This document shows, in pieces, positions 1 to 11,331 of a stretch of 29,509 bases of DNA. The position numbers were made by a program, and so were the translations under genes. The stretch is from Oppiella nova (Eukaryota; Arthropoda; Arachnida; Sarcoptiformes; Oppiidae): assembly GCA_905397405.1 (NCBI GenBank), contig CAJPVJ010000276.1, positions 1 to 29,509 of the forward strand, given 5' to 3'. The notes under the pieces were generated by a model. It had not been told where the DNA came from and did no database searches. It saw nothing but the letters and a program-made list of their open reading frames with translations. Every line of letters starts with the position of its first letter. Position 1 is the first letter of the stretch.

Positions 1-285
1 CAATTGCATTGAACGCCAGATTGTATGCAATCATAAACTTATATAATTTATACAAAAATAAAAAACATTGGATTTGTTTATAAATTTGACATCAAGTTTA
101 TGTCAATAACTGATTGTAATTATATAATACATACAAATGACTCATATCATCACCAAATCAGACAAATATTTCATACAAACTACACATTCATTGGAGGAAA
201 AGTGAGACAAAAAAGACAAAGAGTGGGAAAATAAGAGAAATTGTGGGATAATTGGTGTGGAAGTGATTAAGTGATAGTTGTGTAC
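1..285 (-). other. UGCG: Partial intron 2 of UGCG, running off the window
   Basis: Read on the minus strand, this follows the GT donor after the second coding exon of ceramide glucosyltransferase. It is AT-rich, and I see no exon matching the continuation of the family sequence. The remaining exons should lie to the left of the window. Confidence 0.6.
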
Positions 286-594
286 CTGTGGGTAAGTCAT
301 GGTGAAGAACGACTCCAAGTTAGTGAACAAATTGGGATCAATACCGACCAATGGTTTGATGATAGATACGCCTGGGAGTGGTGTTTCAGACACTCCTATC
401 ACTTCGACCTTCTTATGGAGTTTCCGTTTGCTTCACAAACATAACAAATGAATGGATTAGGCGTTCATATAATGGTGGACATGGAGGACATACCCGTTGA
501 ATATGGCCATGAGATGCATGACCCATACGAAGAGCCAGCCGCTCACGAAGAATACGGCCAATGCGTACAGACTTATGTCTAGTATGCGAGCCAT
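286..594 (-). CDS. UGCG: Ceramide glucosyltransferase, first two coding exons (partial gene)
   Basis: UGCG transfers glucose from UDP-glucose to ceramide on the cytosolic face of the Golgi, the first step of glycosphingolipid synthesis. Exon 1 (594..494) begins at an ATG with an in-frame stop shortly upstream. It encodes a hydrophobic signal-anchor ending in a WVMHLMAIF-like segment, the counterpart of human LWLMHFMAII. Exon 2 (430..286) gives KLHKK and then [19 protein letters not shown], very close to human LPGVSLLKPLKGVDPNL. The 63-bp intron is GT-AG and splits a codon after its second base. Exon 2 ends at TACCCACAG|gtacac. Only 82 residues are present, so the D1/D2/D3/QxxRW catalytic part is outside the window. 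The identification rests on the N-terminal signature and is firm. Confidence 0.9.
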
Positions 595-1593
595 TGGAGG
601 GCTGACCGGCCGGTGGTTGAGGCCTATCCTATACTATGGCACCAAACCATCACTCATACCATCAAACCATTCAAACCATTGCCGACTAATGTCTGCATTG
701 AGAGTGAGAGTCAATGCTTAAGGACTGTACTGTCATTGCATTCAATCAAACCGACAAATATGTCATCAGTTGTCATGACAACCACACCAACACTACACAC
801 CTCTCACACCTCTATCCACTCTCGCCAGACATACCGTCTCTCCAATTGGTCTCACTATCAGTGCTGTACTATTGACACACTTTTTCCACTTTCATTAACA
901 AACCATTTCATTAACCAACACAACTACCCATTGTAACCATCATCAAAGTGCAGTCTTTCCCCCACCTGTGCACCAATTATACTACAAACAAAACATTTTT
1001 AATCAATGTACAATTTCAATTCACTTACAATCACTACCATACATTTCAATGACATTATGCTAGTCCACCTACCATACTCATGTCAAATTACTGTCACTTG
1101 TTTTTATTATTTAAAAATGACTTTAATTTACTTTTTACAATAACTTTTTAAAAATAGTTGTGTCAACAAAATCTAAATGACATTATGCTAGTCCACCTAC
1201 CATACTCATGTCAAATTACTGTCACTTGTTTTTATTATTTAAAAATGACTTTAATTTACTTTTTACAATAACTTTTTAAAAATAGTTGTGTCAACAAAAT
1301 CTGCTTTTAGTTAAAATTTTTAATTATTTGACTTTTTCTATTGACTTACAAAAAATATTTGTTTGACTTTAACATAATATGTTATAGAGTACAGACTAAT
1401 GTAGTAATTGTAACACAATATTAAACATTTGATTCATGCAATCATTAAATGCAATCATTAATAAATAGGCACTGAATGTGCGTTTGGATGACAATCGCAT
1501 GAACTGATGGCTTCATTCAAGTCATTATTTGCATTGATTTCAAGTTTGAATAAAACAAACAAATTAAGCAAACATTATATTCATATATAGAGC
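595..1593. other. Intergenic: UGCG upstream region and TWNK 3' flank
   Basis: About 1 kb with no gene I can support. It should hold the UGCG promoter and 5' UTR near 600-950 and the 3' UTR of TWNK at the right side. The short open frames here have no recognisable domain and shift frame repeatedly. The only clear structure is the perfect tandem duplication at 1048-1302. Confidence 0.6.
1048..1302. repeat. Perfect tandem duplication, 127-bp identity, period 128
   Basis: Bases 1048-1174 recur without any mismatch at 1176-1302, with a single base between the copies. The unit is AT-rich and non-coding and starts AATGACATTATGCTAG. The absence of any divergence in non-coding DNA points to a very recent duplication or an unmerged assembly overlap. 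Confidence 0.97.
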
Positions 1594-2721
1594 CTATTGT
1601 AGTCTCCAGTCATCGGATTCATCGATTTCACACTGAATAGTAGCGAAATCTAATGGTCTCTCATCTCTATTCATCTTATTATCATCAGTGATGCGGCGAT
1701 TGAGGGGCGAGTAAGACAGCGAGTCCTTATCGAACCAAAGTGGCACTTTACCAAGGTCACCATCCCATCGGTTCTTCGTGATCTGCACGTATTTGTGACA
1801 CTTGTATACAGACAACCACTTGTTCTGCACAATCAACACATTGTCCGCCTCTTGAGTGGCTTTGGCGCCGCCGAAGATGGAGTTGTTGTTCAACTCATTC
1901 ATGTCGTCCTCTTTGCGCGGATGCATCACAAGCGAGACGTGACAGTCATATCTTGTGGCGAATTTGCGGAACTGGTCTAAGACGAGGTCCTGTTGCCAGT
2001 AGCGGTCAAACTTCTGGTTGGGGGACAGGCCTAACATGAACTGAATGTTATCGACGATCACGTGCTTCACGTCGTGCACCTCAACGCCGTAAGTCATGGC
2101 CGCCAACACCTTATCGATGGATTCCTGGCCGTGAAATGTCATGAAGTATAGGGGCAGCGCTTCCATGGCGTCCGCCCACACGTCAAACTCATCCAAGTGT
2201 TGGTCGATGTGTTTGCCGGCCATCTGAGTGATCATCATTTTAGCCAAACGCACGTTCTTTACCTCAAAACTGCCCCACAATGTGGTCACCCCTTGACTGC
2301 ACAGATCCAGTGAGTACTCCGACATGAATGTAGTCTTTCCGCAACCGGTGGCACCCGTGAACACCGACAGCTCACCACTCCTGTGGCCCTTCAAGAGTTT
2401 GTTCAGCTCTGGGAAGCGCTTCCATTGGACGCCACAACACTTCGGGTCTTTCATTTCATTCAGGATCTCCTCTCTTAGGCTCTGAAATGTAGTGATGGCT
2501 GAATGGCACGACTTCTTGGCCGATGGCTTGTCCGACGGTTTCGACACATTCCTCAGAGTATCACTAAATTTAGTAATCAATGGTTTGTCGCTGTCTTTCA
2601 ATGTGTTCACTGATCGCGTGTTTTGTCCATTAATTGTCAACAACTTATATCTCAATAAATCATGTCTTTTGACACATTTATTAACGAAATAACAAAAACG
2701 GTTCACAAATATGTCATTCAT
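1594..2721 (-). CDS. TWNK: Twinkle-type mitochondrial DNA helicase lacking the primase-like domain
   Basis: Twinkle is the hexameric RecA-like replicative helicase of mitochondrial DNA. This single-exon frame encodes 375 residues. From about residue 98 (GVQWKRFPELNKLLKGHRSG) it matches the helicase half closely. Walker A GATGCGKTT is at 123-131, Walker B VIVDNIQF at about 221-228, HPRKEDD at 267-273 and KNRWDGD at 316-322. Residues 1-70 are rich in Lys, Arg and hydroxyl residues and could be a mitochondrial presequence. Human Twinkle has 684 residues and carries zinc-binding-like and TOPRIM-like primase regions first; those are absent here. The next gene starts about 375 bp upstream on the other strand, so there is no space for them unless exons lie far away. 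The ATG is the first in frame. The product may resemble a natural helicase-only form. Confidence 0.93.
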   Translation of the reverse strand: MNDIFVNRFCYFVNKCVKRHDLLRYKLLTINGQNTRSVNTLKDSDKPLITKFSDTLRNVSKPSDKPSAKKSCHSAITTFQSLREEILNEMKDPKCCGVQWKRFPELNKLLKGHRSGELSVFTGATGCGKTTFMSEYSLDLCSQGVTTLWGSFEVKNVRLAKMMITQMAGKHIDQHLDEFDVWADAMEALPLYFMTFHGQESIDKVLAAMTYGVEVHDVKHVIVDNIQFMLGLSPNQKFDRYWQQDLVLDQFRKFATRYDCHVSLVMHPRKEDDMNELNNNSIFGGAKATQEADNVLIVQNKWLSVYKCHKYVQITKNRWDGDLGKVPLWFDKDSLSYSPLNRRITDDNKMNRDERPLDFATIQCEIDESDDWRLQ

Positions 2722-3095
2722 TTGTCTCTTATATCAATTGAGACCACAATTCAAATAAAACACTGTTTTTAAGGCCGGTATTAAACATGTGTTAAATCAG
2801 TGCTAATCGTAAACAAAACAAAACAACACTTTTCGCGCAAATTGTGTTCAATTCATAAATACTGAGTGAAAGGGTTTGTGAGACGTAATGATAAGTCAAT
2901 GACTGTCTGTCAGCTCAGAGTGACGTAATTAATGGTGGAGTGAGTGGACAGACATCTAGCGAGTGGTCGGACATTGAGTGAAGGGTTGGGCAAAGAGTGT
3001 GTTGTTGTGGTTGGACTCGAGTGACAGTGTCTGAAGAGGACACCAATTGACTCATTGTTTACTTAATTAGTGCCAAATCGCGACCACCGAAGACA
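2722..3095. promoter_or_regulatory. Short divergent intergenic region between TWNK and NCKAP1
   Basis: About 370 bp separate the TWNK start codon (-) from the first NCKAP1 ATG copy (+), so both promoters must lie here. I see no convincing TATA element in a fixed place. A TGACGTAA motif at about 2921-2928 resembles a CREB/ATF site, but this is only a visual match. Confidence 0.5.
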
Positions 3096-3285
3096 ATGAG
3101 GCCATTAGTTCCGTCTCAACAGAAATTGGCTGAAAAGCTGACAGTTCTTAACGACAGTCTGAAGAGGACACCAATTGACTCATTGTTTACTTAATTAGTG
3201 CCAAATCGCGACCACCGAAGACAATGAGGCCATTAGTTCCGTCTCAACAGAAATTGGCTGAAAAGCTGACAGTTCTTAACGACAG
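3029..3285 (+). repeat. Perfect tandem duplication, period 128, over NCKAP1 5' UTR and start codon
   Basis: Bases 3029-3157 recur exactly at 3157-3285, the two copies sharing one G. The unit holds the end of the 5' UTR, the start ATG (3096 in copy 1, 3224 in copy 2) and the first 20 codons of NCKAP1. Only copy 2 continues into the gene. From the copy 1 ATG the frame runs into repeated UTR and stops at 3192-3194, giving a 32-codon upstream frame. Confidence 0.98.
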
Positions 3286-6200
3286 AGGAATAGGAATGTT
3301 GACCAGGATTTACAACATTAAGAAGGTTTGTCACCATTGAGTCCATGGGGTGATGGCATGTGTTGACAATTGTCTCCTATGTATGTCTAGGCTTGTGGTG
3401 ACTCCAAGTCGAAGCCATCGTTTCTGTCGGACAAGACACTGGAGTCGGCCATAAAACATGTGATCCGCCGGTTCCCCAACACCGACATCAGAGGCAATAG
3501 TGTATGCATTGAAGACATTCACTGATTTAGTGATCATTTGATAACCCGATTACATGTTTACCACATTTCAGAGCCAATTGGGAGCCGTCTTCAACATAAG
3601 ACAAGACATAATGAAGTCTTTGTCGTTATATTATTATACTTTCGTCGACCTCTTGGACTTCAAAGACCACGTGAGCGAACTGCTGACAACTATGGACGCG
3701 TGTCAGCTACAGCTGGACATCGTATGTCTTGATTGCCACCATTGTCTATATCCTATGTATTAAATGGTGTGATTGGTTGACAGGAATTCAACTTCGATAT
3801 GACGAAAGCATATTTGGATCTAATCGTGACATATGTCTCACTAATGATTCTGTTGTCTCGAGTCGAAGACCGGAAGGCAGTGTTGGGTCTCTTCAATACG
3901 GCTCATGAGATGATTCATCAGCACTCGGACAACAGTTTCCCGCGTTTGGGACAATTGATTGTCGACTACGACCCGCCACTCAAGAAGTTGTCCGAAGAGT
4001 TCATTCCTCACTCGAAGCTCTTGTGTCAGGCGCTCACATCACTTCATAAGGTGTTTCCGATGCGTAACCTTCCGGCAGATGAGTGGCGTAAGTGTCAGTT
4101 ACTGAGTCTTGTGGCCAATCCCTCGCAAATGCTGAATCCGGCGCAGACCGACATAATTCAGTGCGAATACCTGTCCATCGATACTATGGAGCGATATATT
4201 ATATGTGAGTTATTCACACAAACATTAATTTGGTTCAGTTTCTCATGTATTTACTGTTTATATGCGAACCACAGACGGCTTCCTATTGATTCACCAGTAC
4301 TTGAATCAAGCAATAACTCAGGATCTGTTCACAAAAGCTCTGCACTGCGGATGGGTTACCACTCTGTTCAGGGATGAAGTACTCCATACGCACGCATTCA
4401 TTCAGCAATACTTTGAATCACATAAGGGTTACAACAAAAGAGTCTCTGAAGTGAAAGACGCCTACAATTGGGTTCTTCAGCACAGGTTTGTCATCCACTT
4501 CTAGCATAAGATTTGTTGAAAACTGAACGACTTTTGTCCCCAAAGCGGACACATTCATAGAGAGCGGCGAAAATTTTTGCGAACAGCGCTTAAAGAGTTG
4601 GGTCTCATTCTGACGGACCAACCGGGACTGTTAGGTCCCAAAGCATTGCTCGTATTCATGGGACTGTCATTCGCGAGGGATGAGGTTTACTGGCTTTTAA
4701 GACATTGCGATAATCCTCCCGTCAGACAAGGAAAAGCCAAATCACAATCCGATGATCTGATTGATAGACAACTTCCGGAACTGCTCTTCCATATGGAGGA
4801 GTTGAGAGCTTTAGTGAGAAAATATAATCAAGTGATACAACGATATTATGTCCAATACCTCACCGGTTATGACGCCATAGCTCTCAACCAAATCATGCAA
4901 AACGTCTCAATGATGCCCGAAGAGGACTCTATAATCTTAGAGTCTGCCCATCAGGTTATCTCCAACCTGTCCGTCAAACAGGTCGAGAACAACGAACTCT
5001 TTGACTTCAGAGGCTTAAGACTCGATTGGTTTAGACTTCAGGCCTATTGCAGTGTCAATCGATATCCAATGCATTTGTTTGAACACAAAGATTTAGCCGT
5101 TTTGTTGAATACTATTATATTTCACACCCGAATGGTTGACGATTTGGACCAAATTATTACCGAAACCTCCGATGTATCTCTTTTCTGGTGCGATAACTCT
5201 GTAGTGTTTATCTCAGTATTTGTTTTAATTTATGGTTTCTTTAGCTTTTTCAGTAAACTATTTGACGATCAGTTCCACATGTGTTTGGAATTCCCGGCGC
5301 AGACCCGATATATCGTTGCATTCCCTCTCATATGCAGTCACTTCATGAACTGTACGCACGAGCTCTGCCCCGAAGAGGTATTTCCTGTTTAGAAATCATT
5401 GTTAACTTGTAATTACACGTTATGTGAACCTATAATAGCGCCATCATATCGGTGACCGATCCCTAACAATGGTTAACGGATTTCTGGATGAGATGTCTAA
5501 AGAGGCAAAGAATATAATCACAACTATTTGTGACGAACAGTGTCTCCTATCAGATAAGGTTTGCTGCTTATGGTTGGTCTGAATTGTCTGTAACTGTAAT
5601 CTCGTTGCAGTTGTTGCCCAAACATGTGGTCCCATATTTGGCACAATTGTTGACCAAAAAGAAGAGCAATAAGAAGAGAGATAAAGTACTCCAAGAAGAG
5701 GACAAACCCGGGTCTGAGAGCTATCGCAGGAGTAGAGAGGAGTTGACAACGTATGGCATTGACTTAGAGTCATGTAAAGAGTAGTTGTAATGAGTTGTGT
5801 TTGGCTATAGTATGGATAAACTGCATATGGCTTTGACTGAACTGTGTTTTGCAATCAACTATTGCGGAACAATCCTTGTGTGGGACCACACATTCGCTCC
5901 GCGAGAATATTTGACACAACACTTGGAAACGCGATTTAATAAAGCATTGGTGGGAATGGTTATGTATAACCCGGAGACTAATGAAATCGCCAAGCCTTCC
6001 GAACTGTTAGTGTCGGTGCGATCCTATATGAATGTATTGCAAAGCATCGAAAACTACGGTAATATATGAGTAAATTGTGTATTGAATACGATTTATGACT
6101 TATCATGTCATTTCAGTACATATCGACATCACCCGTGTATTCAATAATGTTTTACTACAACAAACTCAGCCACAGGACAGTCATGGAGACAAAACCATTA

Positions 6201-7837
6201 CCACTCTCTATACGAACTGGTATTTAGAAGTACTGTTGCGAAGAGTAAGCGCCGGACATATCTGTTATTCGCCGATTCAAAAGGCATTCGTCACTCTTAT
6301 GATCGACGGACAGATCCCCTTCTGTGCCGAAGAGTTCTCTGATATCAATGGTTAGTGTTTGACCGCAATATATGGGTTACTGTAGGCTTAAAAATCAAAT
6401 GATTTTGCTTCAGAACTTCGAAGTTTGGCTGAACTGATCGGACCCTATGGTATGAAATATCTGAATGAGAGCCTTATGTGGCACATCGCCAGCCAAGTGA
6501 CCGAACTTAAGGTGATCTCTATTTAGTGATATTTATGTTTAAAATTTAACACTTGTTTCGTTTGAACGCTTAGAAATTGGTTGTACTAAACAAAGATGTA
6601 TTGGTAGGCCTGCGCTCTAATTATGATAAACCAGAACAGATGAAAGAGTTATTTAGAAGACTGCAAAGTAAGTGATTTGTTACTTATTGGCTAATATTCA
6701 GTGCAATAATTATAATTTATCGCTATTTTAATGCTTCTAAAGGACCGAAAATATCTCAAAGTATTTCCTTTTTTGCTCTATACATACATTTTACATTGCT
6801 TAAACTAAACATTAATTGTTTGACAAATGAATTAATTATATGGTTATGTGACAGATGTTGATAGTGTTCTGCAAAGAATGTCAATCATTGGAGTGATTAT
6901 TTGCTTCCGAAGTCTGGCTCAGGACGCACTCAATGATTGTCTGTCAGAACGGATACCATTCCTCTTAAGTTCTATCGTTGACTTCAAACATCATGTCATG
7001 AATGGAGACTCAATGGTATGTCATTTCTCTATAACTCATCCTAACTTATCTTCTAATCTTCTAATTCTTTGGAACCATTGCTTCTTTTGCTCACTTTCTT
7101 CCTTTTGAATGACAGCTCGAAAACATCAAATTACAGGTATTTCTCACTCTTATTCTCCAACTATTTGACACTTTTCTCAAATGTTTCTCATTTTAAACTT
7201 GATTGCAATTATACGCTTAATTAACTTAATAATAACGACTGGCCTTATATTAGATCGTGAGTGAGATGGCGAGTGCGACCGGTCTTCCCTGTAAAGTAGA
7301 TCCAGCGCTAGTGAGTGCCCTTCGCTCTCAGAAATGCGGTAATAAATGCATTGTTACGACAAATGTCCGCAAATTATAATTTGTTTGTTTGATTGCATCG
7401 CAGAGTTGGGTGAAGACGAGTACCAAATGGCATGTCTTCTAATGGTGTTCATCGCTGTATCGCTTCCAAAGTTGGCTCGAAATGAGTCCTCATATTACAA
7501 GCCGTCACTCGAAGCGCACGCCAATAACGTTCACTGTTTGGCGCACGCCATCAACGGCATCGCCGGCGCCCTCTTCACCATCTGTGGGGTCAACGACATC
7601 GAGGAACGGCTGAAGGAGTTCTTAGCGCTGGCGTCGTCCAGTCTGTTGCGCTTAGGACACGAACCCGACAAAGAAATGGTGAGAAATCGAGAATCCATTT
7701 ACCTGTTGCTCGATATGATAGTACAGGAAAGTCCGTTCCTCACTATGGATCTGTTGGAGTCGTGCTTTCCGTACGCTTTACTCCGCAACGCATACCACGC
7801 CGTCTATAAGTCTGACGGCTCGGCGCTCGTCATCTAA
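3224..7837 (+). CDS. NCKAP1: Nck-associated protein 1 (Nap1/Hem/Kette), WAVE complex subunit
   Basis: This subunit pairs with Sra1/CYFIP in the WAVE regulatory complex, which controls Arp2/3-driven actin branching downstream of Rac. Seventeen exons fit GT-AG junctions in phase: 3224-3325, 3391-3501, 3572-3721, 3784-4204, 4275-4485, 4546-5187, 5245-5377, 5439-5558, 5611-5750, 5811-6058, 6117-6350, 6414-6511, 6574-6667, 6855-7015, 7116-7136, 7254-7338, 7404-7837. They give 1134 residues, against 1128 in human. Matches run end to end: [17 protein letters not shown] near the start, [22 protein letters not shown], and [12 protein letters not shown] near the C-terminus. Exon 15 is a 21-nt microexon. 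The intron at 5188-5244 is 57 nt with no in-frame stop. The start chosen is the ATG of the second duplicated copy, because copy 1 does not lead into the gene. Confidence 0.96.
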
Positions 7838-7888
7838 TCTTATATTTTATACCACTTTTTAATATAATTTGTAAATTTTTACTATAAT

Positions 7889-7894
7889 TTTATT
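7889..7894 (-). terminator. Probable poly(A) signal of nardilysin
   Basis: AATAAA on the minus strand, about 60 nt after the nardilysin stop codon. It lies in the 117-bp convergent gap with NCKAP1, so the two 3' UTRs probably overlap or nearly touch. Confidence 0.45.
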
Positions 7895-7954
7895 TAAATT
7901 GAATTAATTATTGAATTATTCTTTTTATAAATAATGTATAAAATGAAATACTAA

Positions 7955-10900
7955 TCAATCGATCACTTTATGGACGGGAAATAAATTTAAGCTCTTCTTA
8001 TACTTAACGATATCATCAATAAAATTGTGTTTTTCGTCCAAATTCTTTGGCTTCACATAAGTTAACCGGAATCTCTTGAATCTCTGCTCCGGGTCTTCAA
8101 TCTCAGCGCTCTGTTCTTCGGGCGACTCTTTCTTGAGGTCCAAAGTTTTGCCGTCAAAAGTCAGACATTCAGCCAATGATTTCTTGCCGTAACCCACAAT
8201 CTAAACACAAATACCGATACAACAAACATTGCATTATAAAGATGACCACAAATACGGGTAATTCTCACGAGTATTAAGAGACTCATTACCTGAATGCTAA
8301 GCTTTCGTTTGTTAGTTGTTTTGTTTGCGAGGATTTGATTGCACGACCACTCCTTGAACTCATCGAATGTGATCTAAATGTAATGAAGTGGTCATAAGTA
8401 TAGGCACTCATCAATCGGATTCAAATGGATTACCTTTTCTAAACACTTAACCTCTTTATCCAATCGATCGAAACAATAGTTAAAAGAAATAATTTCATTC
8501 CAATTGCGATTGAATTCATCGCCGAGTTTAAGATCGGGAACCTTTTTCGATGTGATAATCGAGTGGATGTGCTCTTTGAATTTATTGCCATCCATTTTGG
8601 TGATGATGTCAATCATTTGTTTAATGAAATTCTCGATTCTCTGGTCAACGAAACTGCAGTCAAACTCATTGCCAGACGAGACGACCGTCACTCCAAAGCC
8701 ACTGATGCCATACGTGTCGTAATCAGTGGCCGACACGTAATAACCCAAACCCTCTTTGGTCCGCAATATGTTAAAACAGGGCTCTTCCATGAGGGACGAC
8801 AGCACTGATAGCATACACTGCAGCCGAATGTTGGCTGGAATTAATTGGTAATAATTAGTGACCGAAGAGTTCCGATTGGTTGGCGACAGAGACACCACTC
8901 GACAGAAGCCATTTCCCGGTGGGATCTGAGCCGTCATCAGTTTGGGCTCTTCCAGGCTTTCAATATGTGAGTCCAGACCTAATCTGCTCTCTATTTCGGT
9001 CATTAAAGCAATGGATTCTTCTCGAGTCATATTTCCTTGAATTAAGCTTTCGATATAGAAATTAGAGAAATATTTCGAAACAAACGTTTGAAGAGTTTGT
9101 TTGTTAATAGAGTTGAGAACATCTCTTCGGTCCACGAAATGGTAGTACTTTTGGCTTAAAATCGTTAGCCGTAGAGACATATTCAGGTTATTGGCGTCTA
9201 TGAATGAGTTGTGGTATTCTTTGGACAAGTGTTTCTTCATGTCATCAAACACTTTGTCCTCGACTTCAAAGTTAATCATTTTGTTTAGAATACATTCGAG
9301 TAAGAGATTGAGTTTGTGGTTAAATCCGGAGACTGTTATCACTAGACCTGTGGTCGTCTGCGATAAACTCCAGTAAAGACCGGCCAAAGAGGCATCGTAT
9401 ACCTCTTCGCTCAGGTTTTGCATCAGAATCTCGACAAAGAGATCAATCATTATAGCGCTCTCAACGGAATCACCAAAATATGGAGATATGAGATGCAGTT
9501 TCATCACTGCTTTCGGAAGTTTGAACTTATTATCCGATTTATACCATAGCTTTACTCTCTTTTTATCCAACACTTTGGTTGGATATAAGGGTTTCCCATC
9601 ACAACCACTGACTTTCTTGATCTCAAAATCGGTTGCAACGTATGGGTTGGGGTTTGGGAATTGGAAACGAGTCGATGAATAGCTCTTAAAAGCTAACCAT
9701 TTTGGTGGCACTTCGTTGACCGCATATTTGGTCCCAAACCAGTTCTCAACTCTGATATCTTTGCGGTCTTTCAACACATTTGTCAACAAACGCACGAATG
9801 AGGCGTTGTTTGGCGTCAGGAGATTGAGGTAACTCTGGATGAGTTCTTTGTCGAAATCGAAGTACTTATTGCCACACAAGACATATTCAGTGGGCAAGTG
9901 ATTCCAATTGTTGGCCAACTTCTTCACATAATTAATGGCCGTCTGTTCCTCCTGCCAGTCGAACGCATTCCTCTCGATTCGCTTCATCTCATCGAAGAAC
10001 CACTCCTGAGGTCCCACTCTCTGCAAGACATTGAGGTATTCGAAGACATACTCCACTACTCTATCGATGTTCTTATTCCCCAAATCTGTTAATTTGATTG
10101 CAATCATAAAAATAGACGAATACTTGTTGCTCGCAAACCCGGAGTCATCGATACCGCCGATCAGTTCCAGCGCTAAGTTCTCTTTACGCAGATATGATAT
10201 CAAACTACCCTTCCCTTCGTGTCCCACAATATTGCCGACATAATGGATAGGAGAGGTCCTGTAATGTGCCGCCTCTGGAGGTAAACACCAGTAGAAGAAG
10301 ATCTGATCGATTTCATTGACCGGTTCCACGAAATATAGTTTATTAAAGTTTGGGTTATTATCGAAAGGTTTGTCATATTTTATGTTCACTTGTTGTGAAT
10401 TCTTAATCTCATTGTTAGCCACCGATGGCTTGACTCTAGAGAAGAGTTCAGTCACCCATTGTTCCAGTATTTCAATGGACTCTTGGGACTGAACCACGAC
10501 ATGAATATTATCCGAAGTGTAATACTTATCGACAAATTCTTTGACATATTTTTGAGTTTCCGTTCCGTTCTGTTCGGGAATTGTCTTCAGCGACAGAGCG
10601 TTACCCCAGGGGAAGGCATTGAAAGGGTGGCCCTCATTGGCCAACCCGTTAAATATCTGCTCTAAGCGCACGTCATCGTCCGGAAGGGCTGACATGTACT
10701 CCGTGTCCACCGGTTTTATCTCACGATCAATAGATTCGGGACGCAGTAAGGGATGTATAAAACAATGTGCGAGTCGTTGGAGAGCGCCGAAGAAGTGCTT
10801 CCGATGAACCTCTATCTCAAACATCGTGTACTCGTACTCCGTGTGCGCGTTCTGATACCCGCCCCGACTGGTCAGGTAGTCGTCCAAACCATTCTCTTCG

Positions 10901-11331
10901 GGAAACTCTTCCGAACCCATTGTAATCACGTGTTCGACGAGATGTGCCAAACCTTGAATCTCTTTAGGGTCGGCGAAACTACCGGTGCGCACGACAACAG
11001 CCATCGCCGCGAACTTCTCGTTGGAATTGGATTTCCGTTTGTGGCGACGGATCAGATTCGGTGCAATCGGTTCCTCCTTCTCATCACAAGAGGACACATC
11101 CGTCAAGTCATCGGAATTGCTCTCAGAGTCCGAGTTATCACTCAAATCACTGGACACCGAATTGGCATCTGTTGTGTCCGTAACGGCGGTGAACGTGGGG
11201 TCGGACACGAGTATGGCTTTCAGACCATTGCTTAAGACAATGTACTTATAGACCAATTTGTCATTCTTCGACTTCAACGCAAACTGAGTCCCAGTTTGTC
11301 CATCGGTTGTACCATTCGCTGAAGACATCAT
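7955..11331 (-). CDS. NRDC: Nardilysin-like M16 metalloprotease
   Basis: Nardilysin is an inverzincin-type peptidase that cleaves at dibasic sites and also acts as a shedding cofactor. Three exons: 11331..8434, 8373..8290 and 8200..7955, all in phase, give 1075 residues (human about 1150). An acidic Ser/Asp/Glu-rich insert at about 54-88, the nardilysin hallmark missing from insulysin, precedes the catalytic domain. The zinc motif HLVEH is at 130-134, and the third ligand Glu (VDTEY) lies 77 residues later at 211, the insulysin spacing, so the site looks active. Strong matches are GSFADP, YVGNIVGHEGKGSL, FKLPKAVMKLHLISPYFGDS, MEEPCFNILRTKEGLGY and EFNRNWNE. Exon 2 supplies the LSIQ|IVGYGKK junction. 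The start is the first ATG (a Met-Met pair); an upstream in-frame extension has only non-ATG starts. Confidence 0.95.

Noticed and set aside
613-936. + strand frame of 107 codons upstream of UGCG
   Set aside because: Ser/Thr/His composition from a simple AT-rich region, no homology, and it sits where the UGCG promoter must be.
5444-5854. 136-codon minus-strand frame
   Set aside because: It is antisense to NCKAP1 exons 8-10, which match the family residue by residue.
10753-11235. 160-codon + strand frame
   Set aside because: It lies opposite the nardilysin acidic insert and zinc motif, and has no domain of its own.
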